From assembly GCA_965204705.1 (NCBI GenBank), contig OZ242006.1:5704001-5768000 (forward strand): 64,000 nt of DNA, given 5' to 3'. The stretch is from Bin5 sp965204705. GTDB lineage: Bacteria; Chloroflexota; Anaerolineae; Caldilineales; Caldilineaceae. A model generated the notes under the pieces. It saw nothing but the letters and a program-made list of their open reading frames with translations. It did no database searches and had not been told where the DNA came from. Below, piece after piece: positions 42,482 through 50,205 of this stretch (positions are counted from its first letter, which is position 1; every line of letters begins with the position of its first letter). A program made the position numbers and the translations under genes.

Positions 42482-42994
42482 ATGTCTTTCGACTTTGTTC
42501 AGGGTGCAATCGAAAATGGATGTTTCGAACCGGAAGGCGTCTACCTGACGGCGCCGTTTGAAGGCCGGCGGCGCGTCGTTCAGGCGTGGGGGGCCCGCCC
42601 TGAGTACTACCGCCGCTATGTCATAGGGGCCAAAGCACTCCTCGGACACAACGGCGTCGACTTTGAAATGATTCCCAGCGAGAGAATCGTCGCGGCGGAC
42701 AGCGGCATCGTCACCACAATCGGCAATGACCGCGAACGATTTGGCCGTTTTATCTGCATCTCCCATCCATGGGGCGAGTCTCTCTACACGCGTTTCCAGA
42801 AGTTCGTTGTCGACGCAGGGCAACGTGTGGCGCGCGGAGAGCTGATCGGCTACTATAGTCAATTGCCCGAGCCAGGGCAACAGTTCCATTTTGGTATCCG
42901 CTTTGCTCCCTACGTGATCGTTGATGGGTGGGGTGGTTATTCAAATCCGCTGCCTCATTTTTCACCGGATGCCCTTTTGCTTGATTCCGATTGA
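42482..42994 (+). CDS. M23-like (LytM) metallopeptidase fold protein
   Basis: 170 residues, no signal peptide. Motifs: GHNGVDFEM (His-x3-Asp, about 56-64), SGIVTTIGNDRERFG, then GELIGYYSQLPEPGQQFHFGIR. The fold of LytM peptidases is clear, but in the last motif only one His is seen where HxH is usual, so the catalytic centre may be incomplete. The ribosome site is weak. Confidence 0.6.
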   Translation: MSFDFVQGAIENGCFEPEGVYLTAPFEGRRRVVQAWGARPEYYRRYVIGAKALLGHNGVDFEMIPSERIVAADSGIVTTIGNDRERFGRFICISHPWGESLYTRFQKFVVDAGQRVARGELIGYYSQLPEPGQQFHFGIRFAPYVIVDGWGGYSNPLPHFSPDALLLDSD

Positions 42995-43166
42995 CTTATC
43001 CTGTTTTTTAAGAATTTATTGTTCATAGTCTTTTTTTAATTTATTAGTATGACTTCGTAGGGACTGGGGACATGGGGATACATAAATTCGAGAAACTATA
43101 TGTGGATGCATGGGAGAACCGTGTCTGTATGTAGTGGTGGGGCGGTCTGAGGAGCGCAATTTCTGT

Positions 43167-43372
43167 GGGGATAATACAGAGGGCGGCGCTGGATAGCTTT
43201 GGAAGGAATGATCCGCCGAACAGATGCTCGACACAAGATGTAGCAATTGCCCCCAAGTTGTACCCAGTTGAGTATAACTCGCGGGAAATGGGGATAAAGG
43301 GAAAGCAGGCTTATAGGCAGGGTTTATCCCCCTTTATTGAAGTTATCCCCGATTTTATCCCCAATTATCCCG
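43167..43372. repeat. GGGGATAA/TTATCCCC motif cluster in AT-rich gap
   Basis: The motif occurs six times: GGGGATAA at 43167 and 43290, TTATCCCC at 43324, 43343 and 43355, and TTATCCCG at 43365. The last four are packed within 49 bp with spacings of 19, 12 and 10 bp. The gap 42995-43417 is AT-rich and holds no gene I can support. The cluster looks like iterons or a multi-site operator; TTATCCCC differs from the DnaA box TTATCCACA. Confidence 0.55.
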
Positions 43373-43417
43373 CTTTTCCCCGTATGTTGATGGTTTATCG
43401 CGAACAACATACTTAAG

Positions 43418-43657
43418 TCAGCTATCGACAGCACGCAGTAGATTCTTATTGTGGGACGGCGGGCGGCCAATGCTGTGTGGCGTTAGGGGCGAGGGTACCA
43501 GCCAGTTTAAGAGGTAGACTAGGATCCAAGCTAGGGCTGAGAATGCCAGGAGCGCTATCAGGCAGGGTAGAGCGTTGCCCTTTTTGTAAACTCGCTTGTG
43601 CATGAACCACGTGTCGTTGCGGTCGTGTTCCTTCTTCTGATTTTTGTGTAGGTACAT
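43418..43657 (-). CDS. Small membrane protein
   Basis: 79 residues from ATG 43657; a longer frame starting inside the 71-bp repeat is rejected. A basic N-terminus (HKNQKKEHDRND) precedes one strong membrane segment at about 29-50 (LPCLIALLAFSALAWILVYLL). No family recognised. It lies at the border of the AT-rich island, and the ribosome site is not obvious. Confidence 0.45.
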   Translation of the reverse strand: MYLHKNQKKEHDRNDTWFMHKRVYKKGNALPCLIALLAFSALAWILVYLLNWLVPSPLTPHSIGRPPSHNKNLLRAVDS

Positions 43658-43672
43658 GACGGCTTCTGGCGT

Positions 43673-43743
43673 CTGGGGGTGTGATGCCCGGGCGACACTT
43701 TCGATCCCTGCGAGAATCGGTCTATCCCCGCGTGTGCGGGGGT
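43673..43743. repeat. 71-bp direct repeat, copy 1, with CRISPR-like hairpin
   Basis: This 71-bp segment is repeated at 44769-44839 with 66 of 71 identical bases and no gaps. Its 3' part contains TCCCCGCGTGTGCGGGG (stem CCCCGC/GCGGGG, loop GTGT). Together with the preceding CGGTCTA this resembles the complement of type I-E CRISPR repeats. In copy 1 a TTTTT run follows, so it could also act as a plus-strand terminator. It is not part of an array. Confidence 0.7.
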
Positions 43744-43986
43744 TTTTGAGGGGCTGAAAAGTCGCTGTTCCCATTGACTTTTGTTGAAAATTGGCTTAGG
43801 CTTGCGTTGGGGTCACTTGGCCCCAAAAACCCGAAGCACCCGCTCCTGATTAGCCATCATCGCGAGTGCCCGGACTAAGAATTTTGCGCGCCTCTCGGCG
43901 CATTGTCTCTGAGTATGGCGGCGAATACTGTCGTTGTCAATGGGGGTTCTTTTTTGGGCGGATGCTTCTCAATTGAAGGGGCATCT

Positions 43987-44196
43987 ATGCCTTGGAAGGA
44001 ATCCGAGAAGGATTCGGAGAGCAGTTTGTCGTGACCGCACAATATGTTCGTGTGGCCTGGGTCCACGTTGGAATTGGACCTACTGTTTGAAGGTGAGCGG
44101 TCGGTTGATGAGTTGTTTGGTCCGAGCGATACGCTGGATATGTTGGACCGTTAGAACCGCGAGGAATACGTCGCTAGTTTGTTTTGGGGGTGTTGA
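43987..44196 (+). pseudogene. Degraded small gene with two in-frame stops
   Basis: One frame reads MPWKESEKDSESSLS, stop, PHN-MFVWPGSTLELDLLFEGE, RSVDELFGPSDTLDMLDR, stop, NREEYVASLFWGC, stop. The acidic, gene-like composition of the middle segment suggests former coding sequence. The middle piece (ATG 44044 to TAG 44154, 36 residues) could be a small peptide. Not recognised. No other gene was seen in 43775-44241. Confidence 0.3.
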
Positions 44197-44241
44197 ATGG
44201 GTTTGATTCGATTGTATCAAAATATGAAAGGAAGGTTTTAA

Positions 44242-44661
44242 ATGGGTTTTTCAGATAACCAGGGTTTGCAGGGGGGCATTCAGTCGATCAGTGAATATGT
44301 TCTTAGTCTTTGCAGGGTTGGGGTAAGGGCAGCCCGCAGTGTTCTTCGGGCTGGCGTGGAATTTGCTCGTCATGTGGTTGGGCCATACGTTGAGGAAGTG
44401 CGGCGCCAGCGTGAAATGAGGCGATTGCGTGAGTCGCCGGAAATGGAAGTTGTCTTGGCGGATCAGTCAGGCCGGTCTGATGGCTCTCGTCCTGTCCCTA
44501 AGTGGTTTGTGGTTGTTGTGTGGATTGTGCTTGCTGCTTTTTCGGCGTTTGCTAAGGATTGCAATGTGGTCGTTAATTTTGGCGGGACTCATGTTGCTGT
44601 TGAACGCCTGCATATCAACAATGATTTTGACACTTGGGATAGAAATGCGATTGTGCCTTAG
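44242..44661 (+). CDS. Hypothetical membrane-anchored protein
   Basis: 139 residues, with AAGGAAGG upstream of ATG 44242. The N-terminal amphipathic region (SISEYVLSLCRVGVRAARSVL) is followed by a charged helix (VEEVRRQREMRRLRE), one membrane segment at about 87-103 (WFVVVVWIVLAAFSAF) and a 35-residue C-terminal domain. The family is unknown. It is followed by a good terminator and lies between the two copies of the 71-bp repeat. Confidence 0.6.
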   Translation: MGFSDNQGLQGGIQSISEYVLSLCRVGVRAARSVLRAGVEFARHVVGPYVEEVRRQREMRRLRESPEMEVVLADQSGRSDGSRPVPKWFVVVVWIVLAAFSAFAKDCNVVVNFGGTHVAVERLHINNDFDTWDRNAIVP

Positions 44662-44673
44662 ACGTTGGAATTG

Positions 44674-44697
44674 CCCCCGCCAACGGCGGGGGATTTT
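44674..44697 (+). terminator. Rho-independent terminator
   Basis: A perfect 8-bp stem CCCCCGCC/GGCGGGGG has a 3-base loop AAC and is followed by ATTTT. It lies 13 bases after the stop of the membrane-anchored protein gene. Confidence 0.8.
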
Positions 44698-44768
44698 GGG
44701 AACGATTGGGCGGGGTTGGGAATGTTCGGACGGCGCCGGGCGTTACCGGCGGCGGCGTGGCGGTGGAC

Positions 44769-44839
44769 CTGGGGGTGTGATGACCGTGCGACAGTTTCGA
44801 TCCCTGCGAGAATCATTCTATCCCCGCGTGTGCGGGGGT
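44769..44839. repeat. 71-bp direct repeat, copy 2, with CRISPR-like hairpin
   Basis: Second copy of the repeat at 43673-43743 (five mismatches). It contains the same TCCCCGCGTGTGCGGGG hairpin, here followed by GTCGCT rather than a T-run. It ends next to the stop codon of the aspartic protease gene, with which it is convergent. Confidence 0.7.
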
Positions 44840-44842
44840 CGC

Positions 44843-45346
44843 TTAGTCGGGTGGGGGGGCATAACCTGGGATTAGGAAGTGCCAGTAGGCGTCCGGGCCG
44901 GTGTATTGGAGGCTGCCTAGATGTAGGATGTCGCGGCCTATCAGGGCTATAAGGTTGTGGGGTTTCAGGTTTGCCTCTGCCATTTTGAAGACATCGAAGT
45001 AGTAGCCTTTGAATTTCATTGTGAGGCTGTACATTTCGGTGATCTTTGTGCCCTTGGCAGACGTGGAGAGCAGGGTCGAATCCATAGATTTGACGCCTAG
45101 TTTGGTCACCACCTCTGAATCTACTGCGCTGGCGATGGACCCTGTGTCTATCATGGCTTTGCCTGTTATGTCAATCTCTGAAAGATTTTCATACCAGTAG
45201 CGCTTCTTGTATTCGTTGGTGAGGCCTATGGTGACTTCGTGCCGTAGACCCCAGAACCCCAATTTTTGGGCAGGATATATGTTGGGGTAACTGCTGTTAT
45301 GCAGCTTGTAAAGGGGCGGTGCAGTGATGGGTGCTGTCGGGTCCAT
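44843..45346 (-). CDS. Retropepsin-like aspartic protease
   Basis: 167 residues. The catalytic motif AMIDTGSIASAVD (Asp-Thr-Gly) lies mid-chain and the second family motif LIALIGRDILHLG (hydrophobic-Gly) near 137-149. This is the single-lobe, clan AA pattern that acts as a dimer. No signal peptide, so it is cytoplasmic. It starts three bases after the stop of the DUF5678-like gene, so the two are co-translated. The target is unknown; the partner may regulate or present it. Confidence 0.82.
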   Translation of the reverse strand: MDPTAPITAPPLYKLHNSSYPNIYPAQKLGFWGLRHEVTIGLTNEYKKRYWYENLSEIDITGKAMIDTGSIASAVDSEVVTKLGVKSMDSTLLSTSAKGTKITEMYSLTMKFKGYYFDVFKMAEANLKPHNLIALIGRDILHLGSLQYTGPDAYWHFLIPGYAPPPD

Positions 45347-45349
45347 ATT

Positions 45350-45610
45350 TTAGCCTATCGCTTGCATGAAAAAACTGGATATTGCGCCTGTGACTTCTCC
45401 TGTTTCGCGAATGAGAAATGGGCCTTGCCCTACTTTCTCCCAGCCTGCGATTCGGGCTTCCTCGAAGGTGTCGAAGGGGCCTAGCATATTGTCGCCGTTG
45501 TAGATGAGCAGGTATTTTCCGGGATACTTTTCGAGGTTTTCTTCAAGGTGTTCCTCGAAATATGCGATTTCTTTAGCGAGTTTGCTTTGGGCTAGTGATG
45601 GGTGGGACAT
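45350..45610 (-). CDS. DUF5678-like small protein
   Basis: 86 residues. A helical N-terminus (KEIAYFEEHLEENLEKYPGKY) leads to YLLIYNGDNMLGPFDTFEEA and GQGPFLIRE. This matches the short DUF5678-type domain (KYPGK-V-I---EVVG-FDS-EEA---...GPFLV). Such proteins are often encoded beside retropepsin-like proteases, as here. Biochemical role unknown. The ribosome site AAAGG lies eight bases upstream. Confidence 0.7.
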   Translation of the reverse strand: MSHPSLAQSKLAKEIAYFEEHLEENLEKYPGKYLLIYNGDNMLGPFDTFEEARIAGWEKVGQGPFLIRETGEVTGAISSFFMQAIG

Positions 45611-46039
45611 TTTTGCAACCTTTCGGAAGGGTAGGAGAGCCCCTGTCGAAAGACCCCGTGCCCTGCTTCAAAACGCCGTCGTATTCCTAGGCCTGGGGGC
45701 CTTGCAGGGGGCGCTTGATATTAAGCACGCGCGGATTGTAACACGTTTTTTGCATAGTTCCAATGCCCTGATACACCGTCTTGCAATTCTGTCAACTTGG
45801 CAATGTCTGATAATCATTTCCGTCCCCTATCTGGGCTGCACCCGGTTCTGTGGGGTTGAAGTTGCCTTTGACTGTTCGCTCGTCGGATTTGCGCTGATTT
45901 GCTGCATTAAGTATATCGTTCCCGTTTATCCACAGCTCTTATACCCGAATCACCTTCCTATTTCGTCTCTGATGGCGGATGCAAGGCAAAGATCGTTAGC
46001 GATCTGCCTGGGTCCCGCCAGCGGGAGGTCAGTTTCGTT
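45611..46039. other. Intergenic, with one perfect DnaA box
   Basis: This AT-richer gap precedes rarA. TTATCCACA at 45926-45934 is a perfect DnaA box; no cluster surrounds it. A small hairpin AGATCG/CGATCT lies near 45990. CTGGGCTGCACCC (about 45828) resembles the MITE terminal repeat. No gene seen. Confidence 0.4.
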
Positions 46040-48304
46040 GTGGTGACTTATACGCAAGGGCGCAAGCCGGCGGAGGACCTGTTTACGCAGGCGCGGGCCG
46101 AACGGATCGAGGCCAATGCGCCCCTGGCGGCGCGCATGCGGCCCCGCGCTCTCGATGAGTTCATTGGCCAGGAGGCGATTGTGGGCCCGGGGCGGCTCCT
46201 GCGGCGGGCGATTCAGGCGGACCGGCTGAGCAGCCTGATTTTCTACGGTCCGCCGGGGACCGGCAAGACGACGCTGGCGCAGGTGATCGCCAACACGACG
46301 GCGGCCCACTTCACGGCGCTTAACGCAGTGCTGGCCGGGGTCAAGGACATCCGCGAGACGGTGGCGGAAGCCCAGGAGAGGTGGGCGCTTCACGATCAGG
46401 GGACGATACTTTTTGTCGATGAGGTCCACCGTTTCAACAAGGCGCAGCAGGATGCGCTGCTGCCCTGGGTGGAGAACGGGACGGTAACTTTCATCGGCGC
46501 GACGACCGAGAACCCCTATTTTGAGGTCATCAAGGCCCTGGTCAGCCGCAGCCGGATTTTTCAGCTGAAGACGCTGACTGAAGCGCATCTGCGGCAGATC
46601 ATGCAGATCGCGCTCGAGACACCGCAACGCGGCTACGGCGACCTGCGCGTTGAACTTGAGGACGAGGCAATCGGGCATCTGGTCTCGATCGCCAATGGCG
46701 ATGCCCGCGCCCTGCTGAATGCGCTGGAGCTGGCGGTGGAGACCACCGACGCCGGGCCGGACGGTGTCGTCCGCATCCCGCTTGCCATCGCCGAGGAGTC
46801 GATTCAGCGCCGCGCGGTGCTGTATGACAAAGAGGGCGACTATCATTTCGATACGATCAGCGCCTTCATCAAGAGCTTGCGCGGCAGCGACCCGGATGCG
46901 GCGCTGTACTGGCTGGCGAAGATGGTCTACGCCGGCGAGGAGCCGCGTTATATCTTTCGGCGCATGTTGATCCTGGCGAGCGAGGATGTGGGCATGGCCG
47001 ACCCACAAGCCGTTCAAGTGGTCGCCGCCTGCGCCGAGGCCTTTGACCGCGTCGGCCTGCCGGAGGGCAACTTTCCCCTGGCACAGGCCGCGCTCTATCT
47101 GGCGACTGCGGAAAAGTCCAATTCGGCCCTGACATTTTTCGACGCGCTCGAGGCTGTGAGCAATGAGCCTGATTCCGATGTGCCCAATCATCTGCGCGAC
47201 GGCAACCGCGACAGCGAGGGGTTTGGGCACGGGGTCGGCTATCTCTATCCCCACGCTTACCGGGATCATTGGGTTGCGCAGCAGTATCTGCCCGGCGCGC
47301 TCCAGGGCAAGGTCTTTTACGAGCCGACGGGCCAGGGATATGAGGCCAGGATCGGCCTTGCCGTCACCCAGCGCCGCGAGGCGCAGCTGGCTGCCATGCT
47401 GGAGGGCTTTGGCGCGCCGCCGGAAATTCTGACATTCGCGCCCGATGAAGCCGCCCGCGATCGGTGGCTGCAGCGGACGATTGCGCAGTCCGGCGAAGCG
47501 ACCGCCGCGCTGCGGGATCGGATTCTGGCCGGGGGGCCCATTGAGCGGCACAGTGTTGTGCTGGATGTGAACGCCGGCAGCGGACTGCTGACGTGGGAGG
47601 CGTTGCGGCGCGCGCCCGAAGGCGGCGTCTACGCGCTGGCGTACAACGAGGCGGACCGGCAGGCGCTGCATGAGCAGGCGCAAAACCTGGACGAAGTCGA
47701 GCGGCCGATTGTGCTGCAAGGGGCGCCCGGTGAGTTGGCGCAACTGCGCGATGCTGAAGATGTCCGTTTTGATGCGATAGTCGGACGCAACGCTCTGCTT
47801 GGCGCCGCGGACAAAGAGGCTGTCCTGACGCATCTTGCCGAGCATCTGGCTGCGGACGGTTGGCTTGCCCTGGCCGAGACGATACCGCGACATACGCAGA
47901 GAATCTACGCCCTGGGGGACCGTTCTTTGCTCCGACCGGAGCTGGCCGAGCGGCTGGTCGCGGCCGAAGAGGCGATCTACGCAGATGTTGCGGATACGCT
48001 GGTCAACTGGGACGAGGAGACGTTGCAGGCCGCCCTTTCAGCCGCTTTCCCCGAAGAGGCGCGTGCTGGTCGGGTCTCGCTAGAGCGGATCGACACCGAT
48101 ACCGATCTGCGCATTACGGATGCGCACATCCGGCGCTGGTTCGGCCCGGCGCTTGGCAAGCGCAAATCCTATGCCGAGCGGCTGGCTGAATTGATGCAGC
48201 CGGGAGAGGTGGAGCAGGTCGAGAGTTGGATCAGGGGGCAGCTGCTGAACCAGACGGTGGTCTGGCGGCGGCGGACGGTGTTGATACGGGTGGCGGGGCG
48301 GTAG
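46040..48304 (+). CDS. rarA: RarA/MgsA-type AAA ATPase fused to methyltransferase-like domain
   Basis: 754 residues from GTG 46040. Residues about 25-450 are a complete RarA clamp-loader-like ATPase: Walker A GPPGTGKTT, Walker B ILFVDEVHRFNK, sensor GATTENPYFE, then the C-terminal tetramer region (YDKEGDYHFDTISAFIKSLRG with PHAYRDHWV). RarA acts at stalled replication forks. About 300 further residues contain VVLDVNAGSGLLTWEAL (about 506-522), the glycine motif of a SAM-dependent methyltransferase fold, followed by FDAIVGRNALLG. Typical RarA is about 430-450 residues, so this is a fusion. Whether the extra domain binds SAM is not proven. Confidence 0.85.
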   Translation: MVTYTQGRKPAEDLFTQARAERIEANAPLAARMRPRALDEFIGQEAIVGPGRLLRRAIQADRLSSLIFYGPPGTGKTTLAQVIANTTAAHFTALNAVLAGVKDIRETVAEAQERWALHDQGTILFVDEVHRFNKAQQDALLPWVENGTVTFIGATTENPYFEVIKALVSRSRIFQLKTLTEAHLRQIMQIALETPQRGYGDLRVELEDEAIGHLVSIANGDARALLNALELAVETTDAGPDGVVRIPLAIAEESIQRRAVLYDKEGDYHFDTISAFIKSLRGSDPDAALYWLAKMVYAGEEPRYIFRRMLILASEDVGMADPQAVQVVAACAEAFDRVGLPEGNFPLAQAALYLATAEKSNSALTFFDALEAVSNEPDSDVPNHLRDGNRDSEGFGHGVGYLYPHAYRDHWVAQQYLPGALQGKVFYEPTGQGYEARIGLAVTQRREAQLAAMLEGFGAPPEILTFAPDEAARDRWLQRTIAQSGEATAALRDRILAGGPIERHSVVLDVNAGSGLLTWEALRRAPEGGVYALAYNEADRQALHEQAQNLDEVERPIVLQGAPGELAQLRDAEDVRFDAIVGRNALLGAADKEAVLTHLAEHLAADGWLALAETIPRHTQRIYALGDRSLLRPELAERLVAAEEAIYADVADTLVNWDEETLQAALSAAFPEEARAGRVSLERIDTDTDLRITDAHIRRWFGPALGKRKSYAERLAELMQPGEVEQVESWIRGQLLNQTVVWRRRTVLIRVAGR

Positions 48305-48465
48305 ATATTCTGTGTCCGACCCAGAGGCACCCTCTCTGCGCCGCCTGGGTTACGCCACCACTGGCAACTATGTCAGACACTGAATGCAACTTTTTCCCCC
48401 TTCTCGCAGTCTAATAGGCAGGGTCAGTAGTAGTCAGCAACTTCGTTGGGTCAGAGAGGGGATCC

Positions 48466-50124
48466 ATGAAGACTCTTGCCTCGTTTCCACTTGTATTCTT
48501 TGCAGTGTTCTTGCTAATGGTTGGCTTCAGCCATTCCGCTAGCGCCCAAGCCGAAATCGCAGCAACACCAACGCCGCAAGCCTACCTGGCTGTGCAGGGA
48601 GAAAACATCGCGGCGCTGGGAAGCGTGGAAGCTTCGGCAAAGAACTCTAATCTGGGGCATGTGAATGATGGCGACGCAGGCACAATGTGGACTGCGCGGG
48701 ACTTCGCACCGCAGTGGTTTTCAATAGAGTTCGAAGAATTCCATCTGGTGAACAAAATCGAGTTGGTTCTTACGCAAAGCGAAGCTGGCTTTACCACACA
48801 TGAAATCTGGTTGGGAGATGATTCTCACACGACGACCCCATATAAACGATTCGACAATTTCCACACCGAGAATGGGCAGACACTGGAAATCTTTGTCGAT
48901 CCCCCGCGACGCATTAATAAGGTGTATATTCTGACCAGACAGAGTATAGGCTGGGTCGGATGGTACGAAGTGAGGGTGTTCAACGCAATTGAATTCAATG
49001 CGTGGCAACTCAACGAGATAGCCTCCGGGTTTGAATTGCCTGTGCAAACGACTCATGCCGGCGATGGCAGCAGCCGGCTCTTTGTCGTTGAACATAAAGG
49101 ACGCATCCGCATCCTCAAAGACGGCTTTATCAATGATGCTCCCTTCCTGGACATCTCAGATCGTGTGAAATGCTGCGGTGAACAAGGGCTTCTTGGTATC
49201 GCATTCCCGCCAACCTACATTGACCGTCAGCATTTCTACGTGAGTTATACAAACGCTGCTGGTGAGACCGTTATCAGCCGGTTTAAGACTTCCTCCCACC
49301 CTGACAAAGCCGATCCTGACAGTGAGGAGATCCTGCTAACGATCCCGCAACCGAATGTGAATCATAATGGCGGCACAATAGCATTCGGGCCCAAAGACGG
49401 TTACCTGTACATTGGCAGTGGGGACGGCGGCGGCATTGAGGACAAACAGAACGGACAGGATCCCAGTACGTTGCTGGGCAAGGTTTTACGGATCGACGTA
49501 GAAGCTGGCGTTAAGCCCTATGACATTCCTGCCAGCAACCCGTTTGTAGAAGTTGACAGCTATCGCAATGAGATATGGGCATTGGGCATACGCAATCCCT
49601 GGGGATTTGCTTTTGACAGACAGACTGGCGCTCTCTACATTCCTGACGCGGGCGAGGTAAGAAGAGAGGAGGTCAACTTTCAGAGCGCGGAGAGCATAGG
49701 AGGGGAAAACTACGGGTGGCCTGTCTGGGAGGGGAATTACTGCAATCAATATGAAAGCAAATCTTGTAACGTAGTTGATGTAGTCCTGCCCGTGTCCGTT
49801 TATGAACACGTACAAGGGACGTGCGTCATCGTAGGCGGTGCGGTTCTGTCTGGGATATTCTTGTATGCCGATTTCTGCAAAGGAAGAATTTGGGGGTTGC
49901 AGCGTATAGGAGACAGATGGAAAAGTGTAGAACTCATCAGCGGGTCTACTGCAATAAGCAGCATTGGCACTGACGAAGCGGGCAAGATATACGCCGCTGG
50001 CTATTCGAGCGGTATGATCTATCGTCTCATTCCGACTGTGAAAGACCAATCAATACAACAAGAAGCAGCCAAGCAAATCTCCTATGAGGCACCTCGTTTT
50101 GGCCAGACTGCCCTTCTGCAATAG
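48466..50124 (+). CDS. Secreted PQQ-type sugar dehydrogenase (Gdh B-like) with N-terminal discoidin-like domain
   Basis: 552 residues. Signal peptide 1-28 (MKTLASFPLVFFAVFLLMVG, cleavage after ASA). Residues about 45-175 look like an F5/8 type C (discoidin-like) carbohydrate-binding domain (HVNDGDAGTMWTA, QWFSIEFEEFHLVNKIELV). Residues about 185-530 form a six-bladed propeller of the soluble glucose/sorbosone dehydrogenase family (FVVEHKGRIRIL, GEQGLLGIAFPP, NHNGGTIAFGPKDGYLYIGSGDGG, ALGIRNPWGFAFD). Quinoprotein activity is plausible but unproven. It is AT-richer than rarA and secA, suggesting transfer. Confidence 0.85.
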   Translation: MKTLASFPLVFFAVFLLMVGFSHSASAQAEIAATPTPQAYLAVQGENIAALGSVEASAKNSNLGHVNDGDAGTMWTARDFAPQWFSIEFEEFHLVNKIELVLTQSEAGFTTHEIWLGDDSHTTTPYKRFDNFHTENGQTLEIFVDPPRRINKVYILTRQSIGWVGWYEVRVFNAIEFNAWQLNEIASGFELPVQTTHAGDGSSRLFVVEHKGRIRILKDGFINDAPFLDISDRVKCCGEQGLLGIAFPPTYIDRQHFYVSYTNAAGETVISRFKTSSHPDKADPDSEEILLTIPQPNVNHNGGTIAFGPKDGYLYIGSGDGGGIEDKQNGQDPSTLLGKVLRIDVEAGVKPYDIPASNPFVEVDSYRNEIWALGIRNPWGFAFDRQTGALYIPDAGEVRREEVNFQSAESIGGENYGWPVWEGNYCNQYESKSCNVVDVVLPVSVYEHVQGTCVIVGGAVLSGIFLYADFCKGRIWGLQRIGDRWKSVELISGSTAISSIGTDEAGKIYAAGYSSGMIYRLIPTVKDQSIQQEAAKQISYEAPRFGQTALLQ

Positions 50125-50205
50125 CTGTCAACTCCGGACTTGCGATACCCTCCCGAGAGGATAGTGGTCTCGACTCGCGTCGAGGAGGTAAAGCACGGGC
50201 ATCGT

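Noticed and set aside
43673..43743. CRISPR array
   Set aside because: Only one hairpin per site, two sites 1.1 kb apart, no spacers and no cas genes; reported as repeats instead.
45926..45934. Chromosomal origin, from a perfect DnaA box TTATCCACA
   Set aside because: A single box with no cluster, no AT-rich unwinding region beside it and no dnaA or dnaN gene nearby.
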